DNA of 64,000 bases, taken from positions 1 through 64,000 of the forward strand of contig NZ_LHZQ01000222.1 in NCBI RefSeq assembly GCF_001580915.1, written 5' to 3'. This stretch comes from Acetobacter tropicalis. Its GTDB lineage: Bacteria > Pseudomonadota > Alphaproteobacteria > Acetobacterales > Acetobacteraceae. Shown piece after piece: positions 45,226 to 53,773 of the stretch. The position numbers and the translations under genes are program-made. Each line of letters starts with the position of its first letter. Position 1 is the stretch's first letter. A model generated the notes under the pieces. The model made no database searches. It saw only the letters and a program-made list of their open reading frames with translations, and was not told the origin of the DNA.

Positions 45226-46644
45226 ATGACATCCAGGCCATCTTTCTGTTCCGGTGCTTTCCTGGGCCGGCGCAGTGGCAGAATGCTGCGTCGTGTTTTC
45301 GGCACATCGCCAGCGCTTGGTCTTCTGGCCTTGCTGGCCGCCTGCGCGGGCCAGCCGCGGCCAGGGGATGCCCCTACTATGCCTGTAGCAGAGGAAGCCG
45401 CGCAGTATCGGGCGCATGCCCGGTCCTACTACGCGCCGCCGGGTCCGCCCGAAGATCCGTGGGGGCCGTATATTCAGGAGGCCGCCAAACGCTTTGACGT
45501 GCCAGAAGCCTGGGTCCGGGCCGTGATGCAGCAGGAATCCGGAGGCCGCCTGTTCCATAACGGTCAGTTTGTCACATCGGTTCCCGGCGCCATGGGGCTG
45601 ATGCAGCTTATGCCGCCCACCTACGATGAAATGCGTTACGCCTACAACCTTGGCGATGACCCCTATGAACCGCATGATAATATCATGGCGGGCACCGCCT
45701 ATCTGCGGCAGATGTATGATATCTACGGGTCTCCCGGTTTTCTGGCCGCCTACAATGCGGGACCGGGTCGGCTTGAAGATTTTTTGACCCGCAACCGCAC
45801 CCTTCCGCGTGAGACCCGCAATTATGTGGCGTCCATAGGCCGCAAGATTGTCGGAATTTCTCCGTCCAATCGGTCTCAGGCCGATATTCTGGTCGCCAGC
45901 CACGATTCCATGGCTCTTGCCTACCAGCCTGTGCAGACCAATCCTGAAACCAGTGCGGTACGGACTGCCTGGGCCCGCAGGCGGGAGGGAAGTGCCGATA
46001 CGCAGCCCGTGCAGGTGGCTGAGGTCGCCAATGATGGCAATGCACCCGTCACGCCGTCTTATGGGGCAGACTGGCATCCCGTTGCGCATTCAGGCTCCAG
46101 CATAGTGGCTGCCACAAGCCGGAATGATGTCAGTGCTGCTTGGGCCAAACGGCTTGGTGCAGGCGCGGCAACCTCCGAGCCGGTACAGGTTGCGCAAGCG
46201 GTCGATTCGTCCGAACCTGTTGACAATCCCATTGCTGACCCTGCGGTGCAGGAAGAAGCGACCCCCGCGCATGTTGTGCGTGTGGCGGCTTCCACCCCTG
46301 CTCCGGCAGCCCGGCAGAATGGCCATAATTTTCATCTGGTCACGCCTGCCATGGCTGAACCCGCACCGTTGTTGACCCGTAAGGCACGGACTGCTGCGGC
46401 GCGCGACTGGGCTATTCAGGTGGGGGCTTTTGGTTCTGCGTCTATGGCGCAGCAGGCGACAGGGCAAGCAAGAACCCGTGCCAACTCGTCCCTTTCTGGG
46501 GCAAAGGTGCAGGTGGCTGCGGTGCAGGTGAACAAAAGCCGCCTTTACCGGGCACGCCTCACCAATCTCTCGCATGAAGATGCCGTAGCAGCCTGCCGTC
46601 ATCTGAGCGGATGTGTGGTTGTGTCCCCCTCTTCCCGCTCCTAA
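45226..46644 (+). CDS. Lipoprotein lytic transglycosylase with SPOR domain
   Basis: The protein has 472 residues. A lipobox LLAAC (Cys40) marks an outer-membrane-anchored lipoprotein; a start at ATG 45283 (residue 20) is an alternative. The SLT domain (about 75-190) has WVRAVMQQESGG with catalytic Glu104, GAMGLMQLMP, and FLAAYNAGPG. A long low-complexity linker rich in Ala, Val and Pro leads to a C-terminal SPOR domain (about 392-472: RDWAIQVGAFGSASMAQQA). SPOR binds denuded peptidoglycan at the division site, so it probably cleaves septal peptidoglycan. A paralogue with the same layout lies at 55585. Confidence 0.9.
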   Translation: MTSRPSFCSGAFLGRRSGRMLRRVFGTSPALGLLALLAACAGQPRPGDAPTMPVAEEAAQYRAHARSYYAPPGPPEDPWGPYIQEAAKRFDVPEAWVRAVMQQESGGRLFHNGQFVTSVPGAMGLMQLMPPTYDEMRYAYNLGDDPYEPHDNIMAGTAYLRQMYDIYGSPGFLAAYNAGPGRLEDFLTRNRTLPRETRNYVASIGRKIVGISPSNRSQADILVASHDSMALAYQPVQTNPETSAVRTAWARRREGSADTQPVQVAEVANDGNAPVTPSYGADWHPVAHSGSSIVAATSRNDVSAAWAKRLGAGAATSEPVQVAQAVDSSEPVDNPIADPAVQEEATPAHVVRVAASTPAPAARQNGHNFHLVTPAMAEPAPLLTRKARTAAARDWAIQVGAFGSASMAQQATGQARTRANSSLSGAKVQVAAVQVNKSRLYRARLTNLSHEDAVAACRHLSGCVVVSPSSRS

Positions 46645-46659
46645 GCGTTAAGAGGCCAA

Positions 46660-46725
46660 TCTCGGGCCGGTATGGCCCGAGAGAACAAGGGCGTGGAGCA
46701 AGAGGATTATCTTTATGCTCCACGC
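46660..46725. terminator. Two hairpins between convergent genes
   Basis: TCTCGGGCC/GGCCCGAGA (46660-46682, 5-nt loop) and GCGTGGAGCA/TGCTCCACGC (46691-46725) are perfect 9- and 10-bp stems between the transglycosylase and the lipoprotein gene. The second is followed on the minus strand by CCTTGTTC. T-runs are weak, so these are termination or 3'-protection elements of moderate certainty. Confidence 0.5.
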
Positions 46726-46747
46726 AATCCCTCTATCGACGTTAAGA

Positions 46748-47692
46748 TTACTTCTTCTGATCAGCGTTTTTGGATTTCGCCGTTGCGTCTGGCAGGGGTG
46801 CGTTTTCCCGGCCCGAATAGCGGTCAATAATCTGGTCCACTGCCGCCGCAGCTTCCTGTGCAGCAACAACGGCCACATCCCCCCAATACTGGTCCAGAGA
46901 ATGGGCTTCGATATCGTGAAGCTGGGTGGCGGCTCCTGCTTCCTTCCCCGCTTTATCCAGCACTTGCCAGACAATCTCGATGTGTTCCTGAGGATGGCCG
47001 GTAGTGCCTGCAGGGCCCGGTGTCAGCTTGACGTGACTTTTGACCGTGAAATCGGCATTTTCAGGCGAGTTCTGCAAGGTGTCCGGCGTATTGCGGAAGG
47101 AGGCGGCAAATGCGCGGGAAAGAGAGATGTCGCCATCGCCCGGGGCACCGGTTACACCCGTGAAGTAGACACGCGCGGCCCGATGTTTCAGGCTGTGCGG
47201 GTCCTTTTCCATATCATCCGCCTGAATACCCGTCAGGACAGAGGCAATGCGCGGGGCAGCATCAGCCGCTACAAGGTTGAGCATCTGCGCATCGGCCGTT
47301 GACCATTGCTGTGCGGGTACGGGGGCACCTTCCTGTGTGGCCCGGATCTCGTTCTTGGGGGTCATGACAACATAGAGAGGCACAACCTGACCGCCCCGCA
47401 TTTCTGCGCGCACTTTCAGCCACCAGTCTCCCTTGCGTACAGGCTGGGCCATGGCTGGAATGGTCTGCTGCAAGAGTTCTGCCGCCAAATCCTTGGCCCA
47501 GACCTGCGCACCATCATTGGGGAGTAGAGAGTCCGTGGGGGGGGGAATATCCAACCGGGAGGGGGGCGCGTTGGCTGCAAGCTGTTGGGCTTCTTTCCCC
47601 GGATTGGAAAAAGGATGAGGCACATCCAGACAGCCGCCAAGCAGAAGAAGAGCGGAAAGGGGAAGGGCAGTCTGGCGGAAGAAAGACATCAT
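46748..47692 (-). CDS. Hypothetical lipoprotein
   Basis: The protein has 314 residues with a signal peptide and lipobox LLLLGGC (Cys about 21), so it is membrane-anchored in the periplasm. The mature part is soluble, rich in Ala, with WWLKVRAEMRGGQVVPLYVVMTP and VKLTPGPAGTTGHPQEHIEIVWQV suggesting beta sandwiches, and an acidic, Lys-rich end. I recognise no family. It overlaps pgeF by 4 bp and is the last gene of the lgt-midA-pgeF run, so it may be an envelope component. Confidence 0.72.
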   Translation of the reverse strand: MMSFFRQTALPLSALLLLGGCLDVPHPFSNPGKEAQQLAANAPPSRLDIPPPTDSLLPNDGAQVWAKDLAAELLQQTIPAMAQPVRKGDWWLKVRAEMRGGQVVPLYVVMTPKNEIRATQEGAPVPAQQWSTADAQMLNLVAADAAPRIASVLTGIQADDMEKDPHSLKHRAARVYFTGVTGAPGDGDISLSRAFAASFRNTPDTLQNSPENADFTVKSHVKLTPGPAGTTGHPQEHIEIVWQVLDKAGKEAGAATQLHDIEAHSLDQYWGDVAVVAAQEAAAAVDQIIDRYSGRENAPLPDATAKSKNADQKK

Positions 47693-48510
47693 CCGTTCTG
47701 GGCTCCGGGCGCAATGACAGAAATCTGGTGTCCGATGGGGCCTCCTCCTGCCAGAGTGCGCCTCCGGTGGCTGAAAAAGCGTTTCTCATCCCGCATGGTA
47801 TCTACGCCCAGCGCCACGGCGTGGCCAACGCCGGCCCGTTCCAACCGGAACACACACCATCCGGCCAGATCAAACTGGTAATGGTTGGGGCGTTGGCCCG
47901 GCGCAAAAAAACGGGCTGCCTGTGGGTCAGCGGAAACAATGGCGTGGTGCATGTCCTCGCCTGTTTCATAGCTTTCCTGTGCAATGCAGGGGCCAACTAC
48001 GGCCCGTATGTCTGCCGGGGTTGCGCCCAAATCCTGCATGGCGTTCAGGGTTGCTTCAAGAACTCCGGCCAATGCACCACGCCATCCGGCATGGGCTGCC
48101 CCCACCACACGGCCATCGGCCGAGGCAAACAGCACGGGAGCGCAATCTGCGGTTATGGTGCCTAGCGCGACATCCGGACGTGTGGTGACCATGGCATCAG
48201 CTTCTTCTCCCGCTCCAAACGGCCAGGGCTCAGTTACCGTGATAACGCGCTTGCCGTGAACCTGCGTAACGCCGAGCAGATTGTCTGCGGATACGCCGAT
48301 CCACTGCGCAACACGGCGGCGGTTTTCCGCCAGATTGGCCGGATCATCCCCCGCGCGGGTTGAGCAGTTGAGGCTGGCATAGGGGCCAGTGGAGACCCCG
48401 CCTTCACGCGTAAAAAACCCGTGCCGCGTACCGGACAGCAAGGGGCTGGTTAAAGGGGAAGGCTTAGTGCCAGAAGGCTGAGAGGTGCTGGGGCGGATGC
48501 CGGAGGTCAT
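47689..48510 (-). CDS. pgeF: PgeF/YfiH multicopper purine-nucleoside phosphorylase-like protein
   Basis: The protein has 273 residues of the PF02578 (polyphenol oxidase/laccase-like) family. The metal ligands are visible: His in VHGKRVITV, Cys in ITADCAPVLF, His in GAAHAGWRGAL, and GPCIAQESYE near the end. Members act on purine nucleosides or remove wrong cytosine/serine linkages in peptidoglycan precursors (PgeF). Adjacency to lgt and envelope genes fits PgeF, but the function is not certain. It overlaps its neighbours by 4 bp at both ends. Confidence 0.87.
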   Translation of the reverse strand: MTSGIRPSTSQPSGTKPSPLTSPLLSGTRHGFFTREGGVSTGPYASLNCSTRAGDDPANLAENRRRVAQWIGVSADNLLGVTQVHGKRVITVTEPWPFGAGEEADAMVTTRPDVALGTITADCAPVLFASADGRVVGAAHAGWRGALAGVLEATLNAMQDLGATPADIRAVVGPCIAQESYETGEDMHHAIVSADPQAARFFAPGQRPNHYQFDLAGWCVFRLERAGVGHAVALGVDTMRDEKRFFSHRRRTLAGGGPIGHQISVIAPGAQNG

Positions 48511-49535
48511 GCAGCCGGTCCTTTCATAAAGCCGGGAGGCGCAGGCAGGGTGGGGCTGGTGAGCGCCAGAACGCGGAAAAGGTGCCCCATTTTTTCCGGT
48601 GCCGCCAAGCGTTGTGCACCACTGTGGAGCATGGCAGCGTCTTCCTTGCTGGCATGGGTTGCAAGCTGTTCGGTCCGTTCCATCAGTCCTAGAGCACGTA
48701 AAAACGTCCCTTGTGTGACCGCCCCATAAGTTTGAGCACCCGCTTGCTGCGCTTGCGCAGCAAAAGCTGTGAAATCAACATGGGCGGTCAGGTCGGCTTC
48801 CCCCGCGGCTTCAAGAGGGTGGGCCGGGCGAGCATGCCGCAATGCCTGCAGGGAGTCTCCGGTCAGGCTGGAAGAATGGCCGTAATCAAGAAACAGAGCT
48901 GCTCCCGGTGTGTGGCAGAAGCGCTGGCCGAGCATCTGGGCCACAGCGAGGGCAGGTTCACAAACCTCCACCACGCTGTTGTCTTCCAATGTTCGGCCAT
49001 CTGGCAGAACTGGTGGGGGGCAGGGAGCCAGGCAGAACAATGCACCTTGGACATAGCGTTCCTGCCAGCCGTTCTTGGGGTTGTGTTCAAACTGGCGGAT
49101 GGGGAGGGCATCGAGAAATTCATTGGCTAGTAGGATCATCGGTCCGTCAGGCAGGCTTTCCAGCGTGTCATGCCAGGTGGGGTGCGTGTAGCGTGCCAGG
49201 GCGGCCTGCTGAGCTTTCCGCATCAGCGGGGAGGTTTCAATCAGATGCACCTCAAGGGACTGGGCAAAAGCTGGCACCTGCTTGGAAATCAACCGTAGGG
49301 CATCCGCCATCAAGGTGCCGCGCCCGGGTCCTGCTTCTGCAAGAATGATGCGGTTCGGGCGGCCCATGCTAACCCAGACCATGGCGGCCCATGCCCCCAG
49401 AAGTTCCCCGAAGACCTGCGAGATTTCAGGCGCAGTGATGAAGTCCGATAGCAAGGGGTGCGTTGCGTAATAGCGGGCATTGGCGCGCGCCATGAACACA
49501 TCCAGCCGTTCGGCTTCGGGGGGGAGGGGAGGCAT
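48507..49535 (-). CDS. MidA/NDUFAF7-family SAM-dependent methyltransferase
   Basis: The protein has 342 residues of the PF02636 family. Landmarks are ANARYYATHPLLSDFITAPEISQVFGELLG, LAEAGPGRGTLMADALRL (SAM-binding loop), HLIETSPLMRKAQ and LLANEFLDALPIRQFE. The mitochondrial homologue methylates an arginine of a complex-I subunit, and a bacterial role with respiratory complex I is likely but unproven here. It is coupled to pgeF by 4 bp overlap and lies 11 nt after lgt. Confidence 0.9.
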   Translation of the reverse strand: MPPLPPEAERLDVFMARANARYYATHPLLSDFITAPEISQVFGELLGAWAAMVWVSMGRPNRIILAEAGPGRGTLMADALRLISKQVPAFAQSLEVHLIETSPLMRKAQQAALARYTHPTWHDTLESLPDGPMILLANEFLDALPIRQFEHNPKNGWQERYVQGALFCLAPCPPPVLPDGRTLEDNSVVEVCEPALAVAQMLGQRFCHTPGAALFLDYGHSSSLTGDSLQALRHARPAHPLEAAGEADLTAHVDFTAFAAQAQQAGAQTYGAVTQGTFLRALGLMERTEQLATHASKEDAAMLHSGAQRLAAPEKMGHLFRVLALTSPTLPAPPGFMKGPAA

Positions 49536-49546
49536 GGTTCGCAGTC

Positions 49547-50392
49547 TCAGGATTCAGCGGTTTCAGCATCCGTAAGCGGCAAACCTGCATAAACGGGGCT
49601 GCGGCGGGCATGCAGGATCAGCGCACCACCAGCGATAATCATGGGAATGCACAGTAATTGCCCCATGGTCAGCCCGCCCGGCAGGAAGCCGAGAAAGGAA
49701 TCTGGCTCACGGAAAAATTCGCAGAAACTGCGGGCACAGCCGTAACCCACAAGAAACAGCCCGGCCAGAAAGCCGGGGCGTTCACGCAGGCTCTGTTTGC
49801 GAGAAGCTGCGAACATGACCAGAAACAGCAGCAGCCCTTCTGTCAGCGCTTCATACAGTTCGGAGGGATGGCGGGGAATGCCCCCAGCATCCGGAAAAAT
49901 CATGGCCCAAGGCAAGCTGGCTGGCGCTTCCCGCCCCCAGAGTTCGCCATTGATGAAGTTGGCAATCCGGCCCAGCCCCAGCCCAATTGGTACGGCCACC
50001 GTAACGCGGTCAGCAAAGGCAAGAAAATTAATGCGATTGTACCAGGTAAACAGCGCCATGGCGATAATCACGCCAAGCGCCCCACCATGGAAAGACATGC
50101 CACCCTGCCAGACTTTGAGAATGGCGAGAGGATGCGTGAGGTAATAGCCCGGCTGGTAGAAAAGGATATAGCCCAGCCGTCCGCCCAACAGCACGCCAAG
50201 GGTGACCCACCCTAGAAAATCATCAGCCTGTTCTGCTGTGCCGGCTCGGGGCGCCAGCCTGACGAGCCGCCGAAGCAGGGCGATGCCCAGCACGATGCCT
50301 GCAATATAGGAGAGAGCATACCAGCGGATGGTAAGCGGCCCCAGATGCACCAGTACAGGGTCAAACTGGGGAAAGAGAAGAACAGGCAGCAT
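49547..50392 (-). CDS. lgt: Prolipoprotein diacylglyceryl transferase
   Basis: This inner-membrane enzyme of 281 residues attaches diacylglycerol to lipobox cysteines. It has seven membrane segments, GMSFHGGALG, the Lgt signature GLGLGRIANFINGELWGR, and CEFFREPD near the C-terminus. The window contains several putative lipoproteins (45226, 46748, 58612, 61828) that would be its substrates. It is first of a tight run with midA, pgeF and the lipoprotein; hldD precedes it by 41 nt. Confidence 0.96.
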   Translation of the reverse strand: MLPVLLFPQFDPVLVHLGPLTIRWYALSYIAGIVLGIALLRRLVRLAPRAGTAEQADDFLGWVTLGVLLGGRLGYILFYQPGYYLTHPLAILKVWQGGMSFHGGALGVIIAMALFTWYNRINFLAFADRVTVAVPIGLGLGRIANFINGELWGREAPASLPWAMIFPDAGGIPRHPSELYEALTEGLLLFLVMFAASRKQSLRERPGFLAGLFLVGYGCARSFCEFFREPDSFLGFLPGGLTMGQLLCIPMIIAGGALILHARRSPVYAGLPLTDAETAES

Positions 50393-50433
50393 GCAGAGGA
50401 TGATCCAGTAGGGCTGAGGAGGAAGGGCAGGCG

Positions 50434-51414
50434 TTACAGGTACGGATTGCCGGTGGCCAGATAGTCCTGCACGTACCGGCGGATTCCCTCTTCAAGGGGT
50501 GTAAACGCCTCCGTATAGCCTGCCGCGCGCAGGCGCGTAAGGTCCGCCTGTGTGTAGGACTGATACTGTCCGCGCAAACTTTCCGGCATGTCTATGAACT
50601 CCACTTTGCGGGCAACGCCTGCCGCATCACACACAGCGTGGGCCAGATCCAGATAGGTGCGCGCCGTGCCGCTGCCACAGTTGAACAGGCCGCAAACGGC
50701 GGGGTTGTCATACAGCCAGAGCATGACCTTCACCACATCTTCCACCCAGATGAAATCACGCGCCTGCGCACCATTGGCAATGTCCGGGCGATCAGAGCGG
50801 AACAGGCGGGCCGGGTTTCCGGCCATCACTTCATCATACTTTACCTTCACCACAGAGATCATCTTGCCTTTGTGGTATTCGTTAGGGCCATAAACGTTGA
50901 AGAACTTCAGCCCCGCCCATTGCGGAGGCCGTGGAGCGCGCTGCTTCAGTGCTTTCATGACGTGTTGGTCAAAGACATGCTTGGACCACCCGTACAGGTT
51001 CAGCGGTTCAAGCGTGTTCAGCTTGGCGGGGTCATCCGAAAACAGTTCCGGTCTGTCTGCCGCGCCATAGGTGGCAGCGGAGGAGGCATAGATGAAGCGG
51101 GTGTTATTGCGCGCACACCAGTGCCAGAGGCGGCGGGAAAGGGCGATGTTGGTGCGCCACACCAGATCCGCATCCCGCGCGGTGGTTTCACTGATCGCTC
51201 CCATATGGAAGACCGCGTCCACTTTGGGGTTGGTCTCCAGAAAAGCGTCAAGTTCTTCCGGCGGGATGAGTCGGGCAGGAGCATGCCGCGCCAGATTCCG
51301 CCATTTCAGGTCGGACCCCAGCCAATCCACCACAAGAGTATCCAGCCCGCGTTTGGTAAGGGCAGCTTGAAGACAGGAGCCAATGAAACCGGCGCCACCG
51401 GTAATGATAATCAT
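50434..51414 (-). CDS. hldD: ADP-L-glycero-D-manno-heptose 6-epimerase
   Basis: This short-chain dehydrogenase of 326 residues makes the heptose precursor of lipopolysaccharide core. ATG 51414 opens directly into the Rossmann motif IIITGGAGFIGSCLQ. DTLVVDWLGSDLKWRN, YASSAATYG, the catalytic NLYGWSKHVFDQHV (Tyr-x-x-x-Lys) and KFFNVYGPNEYHKGKM are HldD landmarks. A longer frame start adds 15 residues before the nucleotide-binding strand and is unlikely. Confidence 0.94.
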   Translation of the reverse strand: MIIITGGAGFIGSCLQAALTKRGLDTLVVDWLGSDLKWRNLARHAPARLIPPEELDAFLETNPKVDAVFHMGAISETTARDADLVWRTNIALSRRLWHWCARNNTRFIYASSAATYGAADRPELFSDDPAKLNTLEPLNLYGWSKHVFDQHVMKALKQRAPRPPQWAGLKFFNVYGPNEYHKGKMISVVKVKYDEVMAGNPARLFRSDRPDIANGAQARDFIWVEDVVKVMLWLYDNPAVCGLFNCGSGTARTYLDLAHAVCDAAGVARKVEFIDMPESLRGQYQSYTQADLTRLRAAGYTEAFTPLEEGIRRYVQDYLATGNPYL

Positions 51415-51654
51415 GGAAGCAGAGTATAAAGGCCTCAGCCTCAGCCTCCAACCCGACAAGGGCCATAGAGGGCTTTTTGCTATCTATGGCTTCTGTGGTG
51501 TGGCTGCATCAAAACGCGCCAATAGGGCGGGAAATGCAGAATTTGGGGGCTTTTGAGCCGGGTTTGTCTTAATGAAGGGCGTAATGGGGCCTCCACAGGG
51601 TTTTGAATGGCTCTGGTATCTGGGGCACTCCATCCGTTTCTAAAGGATTTCTTG

Positions 51655-52248
51655 ATGAAGAAGCTTCTTGTTCCCGCGATTCTCATCGTCGGTCTGATTT
51701 TTATATTTGGAACAAGTTATAACCGGTTCATGAGCGCGGATCAGCGCGTGCAGGAACAGATGGGGCAGTTGCAGAACGAAGTGCAGCGCCAGTCTGACCT
51801 GATTCCCAATCTGGTGAATACGGTAAAGGGCTATGCCACGCATGAGCATGACACGCTGACAGATTATGCGGGGGCCCGCACGGGTGAGACTGCGCTGAAC
51901 AAGATTGATCCGCGCACTGTGGATGACAAAACCCTGCAGGAAAAAATTCTGGAGGCACAGACCCGGAACGCACAGGAAATCAAGGCCATCAACGCTGTGG
52001 TGGAACAGTCCCCCCAGTTGCAGGCCAATCAGGATTTTACCCGCCTGATGGTGCAGCTTGAAGGCTCACAGAACCGCATTACCGTTGCACGCCAGCGGCT
52101 GCAGCAGGCCATTCTGGCCTATAACCAGACAGTAGCGCGTTTCCCCGGTAATCTGCTGGCTGGCATTCTGGGCTACCATACCCGCGTTTATTATGAAGCT
52201 TCTCCGGCAGCGCAGACACCGCCGGTGGTTGATTTCTCCAAGCACTGA
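51655..52248 (+). CDS. LemA family protein
   Basis: The protein has 197 residues from ATG 51655 (AAGGA 8 nt upstream). An N-terminal membrane segment (LLVPAILIVGLIFIFG) is followed by helical, coiled domains containing QNEVQRQSDLIPNLVNTVKGYATHEHDTL, the LemA signature, and a short C-terminal end. The orientation should be N-in with the helical part in the periplasm. A TPM-domain gene follows 27 nt later. The pair is common; its role is unclear, though stress responses have been proposed. Confidence 0.93.
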   Translation: MKKLLVPAILIVGLIFIFGTSYNRFMSADQRVQEQMGQLQNEVQRQSDLIPNLVNTVKGYATHEHDTLTDYAGARTGETALNKIDPRTVDDKTLQEKILEAQTRNAQEIKAINAVVEQSPQLQANQDFTRLMVQLEGSQNRITVARQRLQQAILAYNQTVARFPGNLLAGILGYHTRVYYEASPAAQTPPVVDFSKH

Positions 52249-52275
52249 TCCGTGCTGTTCAGTAGGGCGCAGGCC

Positions 52276-53178
52276 ATGTTGCAGGTTTCCATATCCCGTG
52301 ATGTCGTGCTCCGGCCTGTGCGTATTCTATGCGGCGTGTTCCGCGTTGCTCTGGCGCTGTGCGTTCTCTCGGTAGCGGGGGTTTTATCCTTGCTGCCAGC
52401 ACAGGCGCAGGACGCCGCTCCATTAAGCCAATGGGTGAATGATCCGCAGCAGGTGCTCTCCGCGCAGGATGCGGAGGCGTTGACCCACAAGCTGTTTTCT
52501 CTCTCCCAGACACTTCCCGGTCATCCGCAGATTGCCGTATCTCTGCCGGGGCATGTGGATGACATTGACAGCTATGCGAATGAGGCCTTCCACGCCACGG
52601 GGTTGGGCCGCAAGGGGGAAGATAATGGTGTTCTGATTGTTCTGGATATTCCGGACCGTCAGTCCCGCATAGAAGTGGGATACGGACTGGAAGGCGTTCT
52701 GACGGATCTTCAGAGTTCTGACATTCTTCGCGCCGCACGGCCAGCGCTTCAAGCAGGCCAGTATGCGCAGGCGCTGAACGGAATAGTGGATGCGCTGGCA
52801 GATATTCTGGTTCATGCCGAACCGTCCAATCCTGCCAGTGTGAGTGCGGCATCGCAGGTTGATCCGTCAACAGATGCGGTGGAAGCCCTTGTGGGGCTGG
52901 TTGTGGTGATTGGCCTGTTTGTTGTGCTGCCCTTCATCATGATGCGCCGCGCCAGAAAGCGGGCCATGCGGTATCCGGGTGGATATGTGCCGCCGGAAAA
53001 CCGTCAACCCAGCCCGGGTTGGTCTCTGGCGTTGAATATAGGCCTCAATCTTCTCTCTGCGTTTTTGCAAAGCGGTGGGGGCCGCCGTGGCGGCGGTGGA
53101 GGAGGCAGTGGGCCATCTGATCCATTCCGGCCCGGCGGAGGGGATTCCGGCGGGGGCGGCGCACGGGATAGCTGGTGA
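52276..53178 (+). CDS. TPM-domain protein (YgcG-like), LemA partner
   Basis: The protein has 300 residues from ATG 52276; a GTG at 52252 would add eight. A signal peptide (ALALCVLSVAGVLSLLPAQA) precedes the TPM phosphatase-like domain (about 45-165: VNDPQQVLSAQDAEALTHKL, then GLGRKGEDNGVLIVLDI, then VGYGLEGVLTDLQSSDIL). A membrane segment (about 210-235) follows, then a low-complexity Gly-rich tail. It is probably an inner-membrane protein facing the periplasm and functioning with LemA. Confidence 0.9.
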   Translation: MLQVSISRDVVLRPVRILCGVFRVALALCVLSVAGVLSLLPAQAQDAAPLSQWVNDPQQVLSAQDAEALTHKLFSLSQTLPGHPQIAVSLPGHVDDIDSYANEAFHATGLGRKGEDNGVLIVLDIPDRQSRIEVGYGLEGVLTDLQSSDILRAARPALQAGQYAQALNGIVDALADILVHAEPSNPASVSAASQVDPSTDAVEALVGLVVVIGLFVVLPFIMMRRARKRAMRYPGGYVPPENRQPSPGWSLALNIGLNLLSAFLQSGGGRRGGGGGGSGPSDPFRPGGGDSGGGGARDSW

Positions 53179-53313
53179 GAGCACAGTGCGGTGGTGATCC
53201 GCTCCGCCTTTCCGTAGGATGCGCTTGCTAACTGACTATGAGGCTGTGTGAAAAGCCAGCAGAATAGGCTGCTGCACGATGGTTCACGCAGTCTCTCTAA
53301 ACAGGGGAAAAGG

Positions 53314-53616
53314 ATGTCTGAGGAAATTACTGTGGTGGCTGTTGTAAAGGCCAAGAAGGGGCAGGAAAAAAGTGTGGCGGATGCCATGGCGGCCTGTGTT
53401 CCAGAGTCACGCGCAGAAGCAACCAACATCCAGTACGTTCCCAACCGTGATCTGGATGACCCGCAGACCTTTATTTTTATTGAAAAATGGGCCAGCCGTG
53501 CTGCCTTGCAGGCGCATATGGAAACGCCCCATTTCAAGGTGCTGGCTGAAAGCCTGAAGGACAAGGTGGCAGAGCCGCTTTCAGTGCGTATTCTCCAGCC
53601 TTTGGTAGCTGAATAA
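53314..53616 (+). CDS. Antibiotic biosynthesis monooxygenase-domain protein
   Basis: The protein has 100 residues from ATG 53314 (GGGGAAAAGG upstream). It shows the ABM/dimeric alpha-beta barrel fold: ITVVAVVKAKKGQEKSVADAM, then YVPNRDLDDPQTFIFIEKWASRAALQAHMETPHFK, with the conserved His near the C-terminal helix. Relatives are small quinol or heme-type monooxygenases such as YgiN; the substrate is unknown. The gene is alone between TPM and the terminator at 53694. Confidence 0.88.
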   Translation: MSEEITVVAVVKAKKGQEKSVADAMAACVPESRAEATNIQYVPNRDLDDPQTFIFIEKWASRAALQAHMETPHFKVLAESLKDKVAEPLSVRILQPLVAE

Positions 53617-53693
53617 AAACAAAATAAGGGAGGTAGCCCCACAGGACAGGCAAGAGCCTCCGGCCATGGGGTTGCAGACTGAAGGCTAATAAG

Positions 53694-53734
53694 AAAAAAA
53701 CCGGGCGGGGCATATGGCCCCACCCGGTTTTTTT
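53694..53734. terminator. Bidirectional terminator between the ABM gene and lldP
   Basis: A long stem (AAACCGGG, one unpaired C, then GGGGC on the left; GCCCC and the complementary ACCCGGTTT on the right) has A residues before it and seven T residues after it. It can stop both convergent genes. Confidence 0.85.
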
Positions 53735-53773
53735 GTGCGTTTTTATCGCCGTACCGTAAGGCTCAAGGCAGTG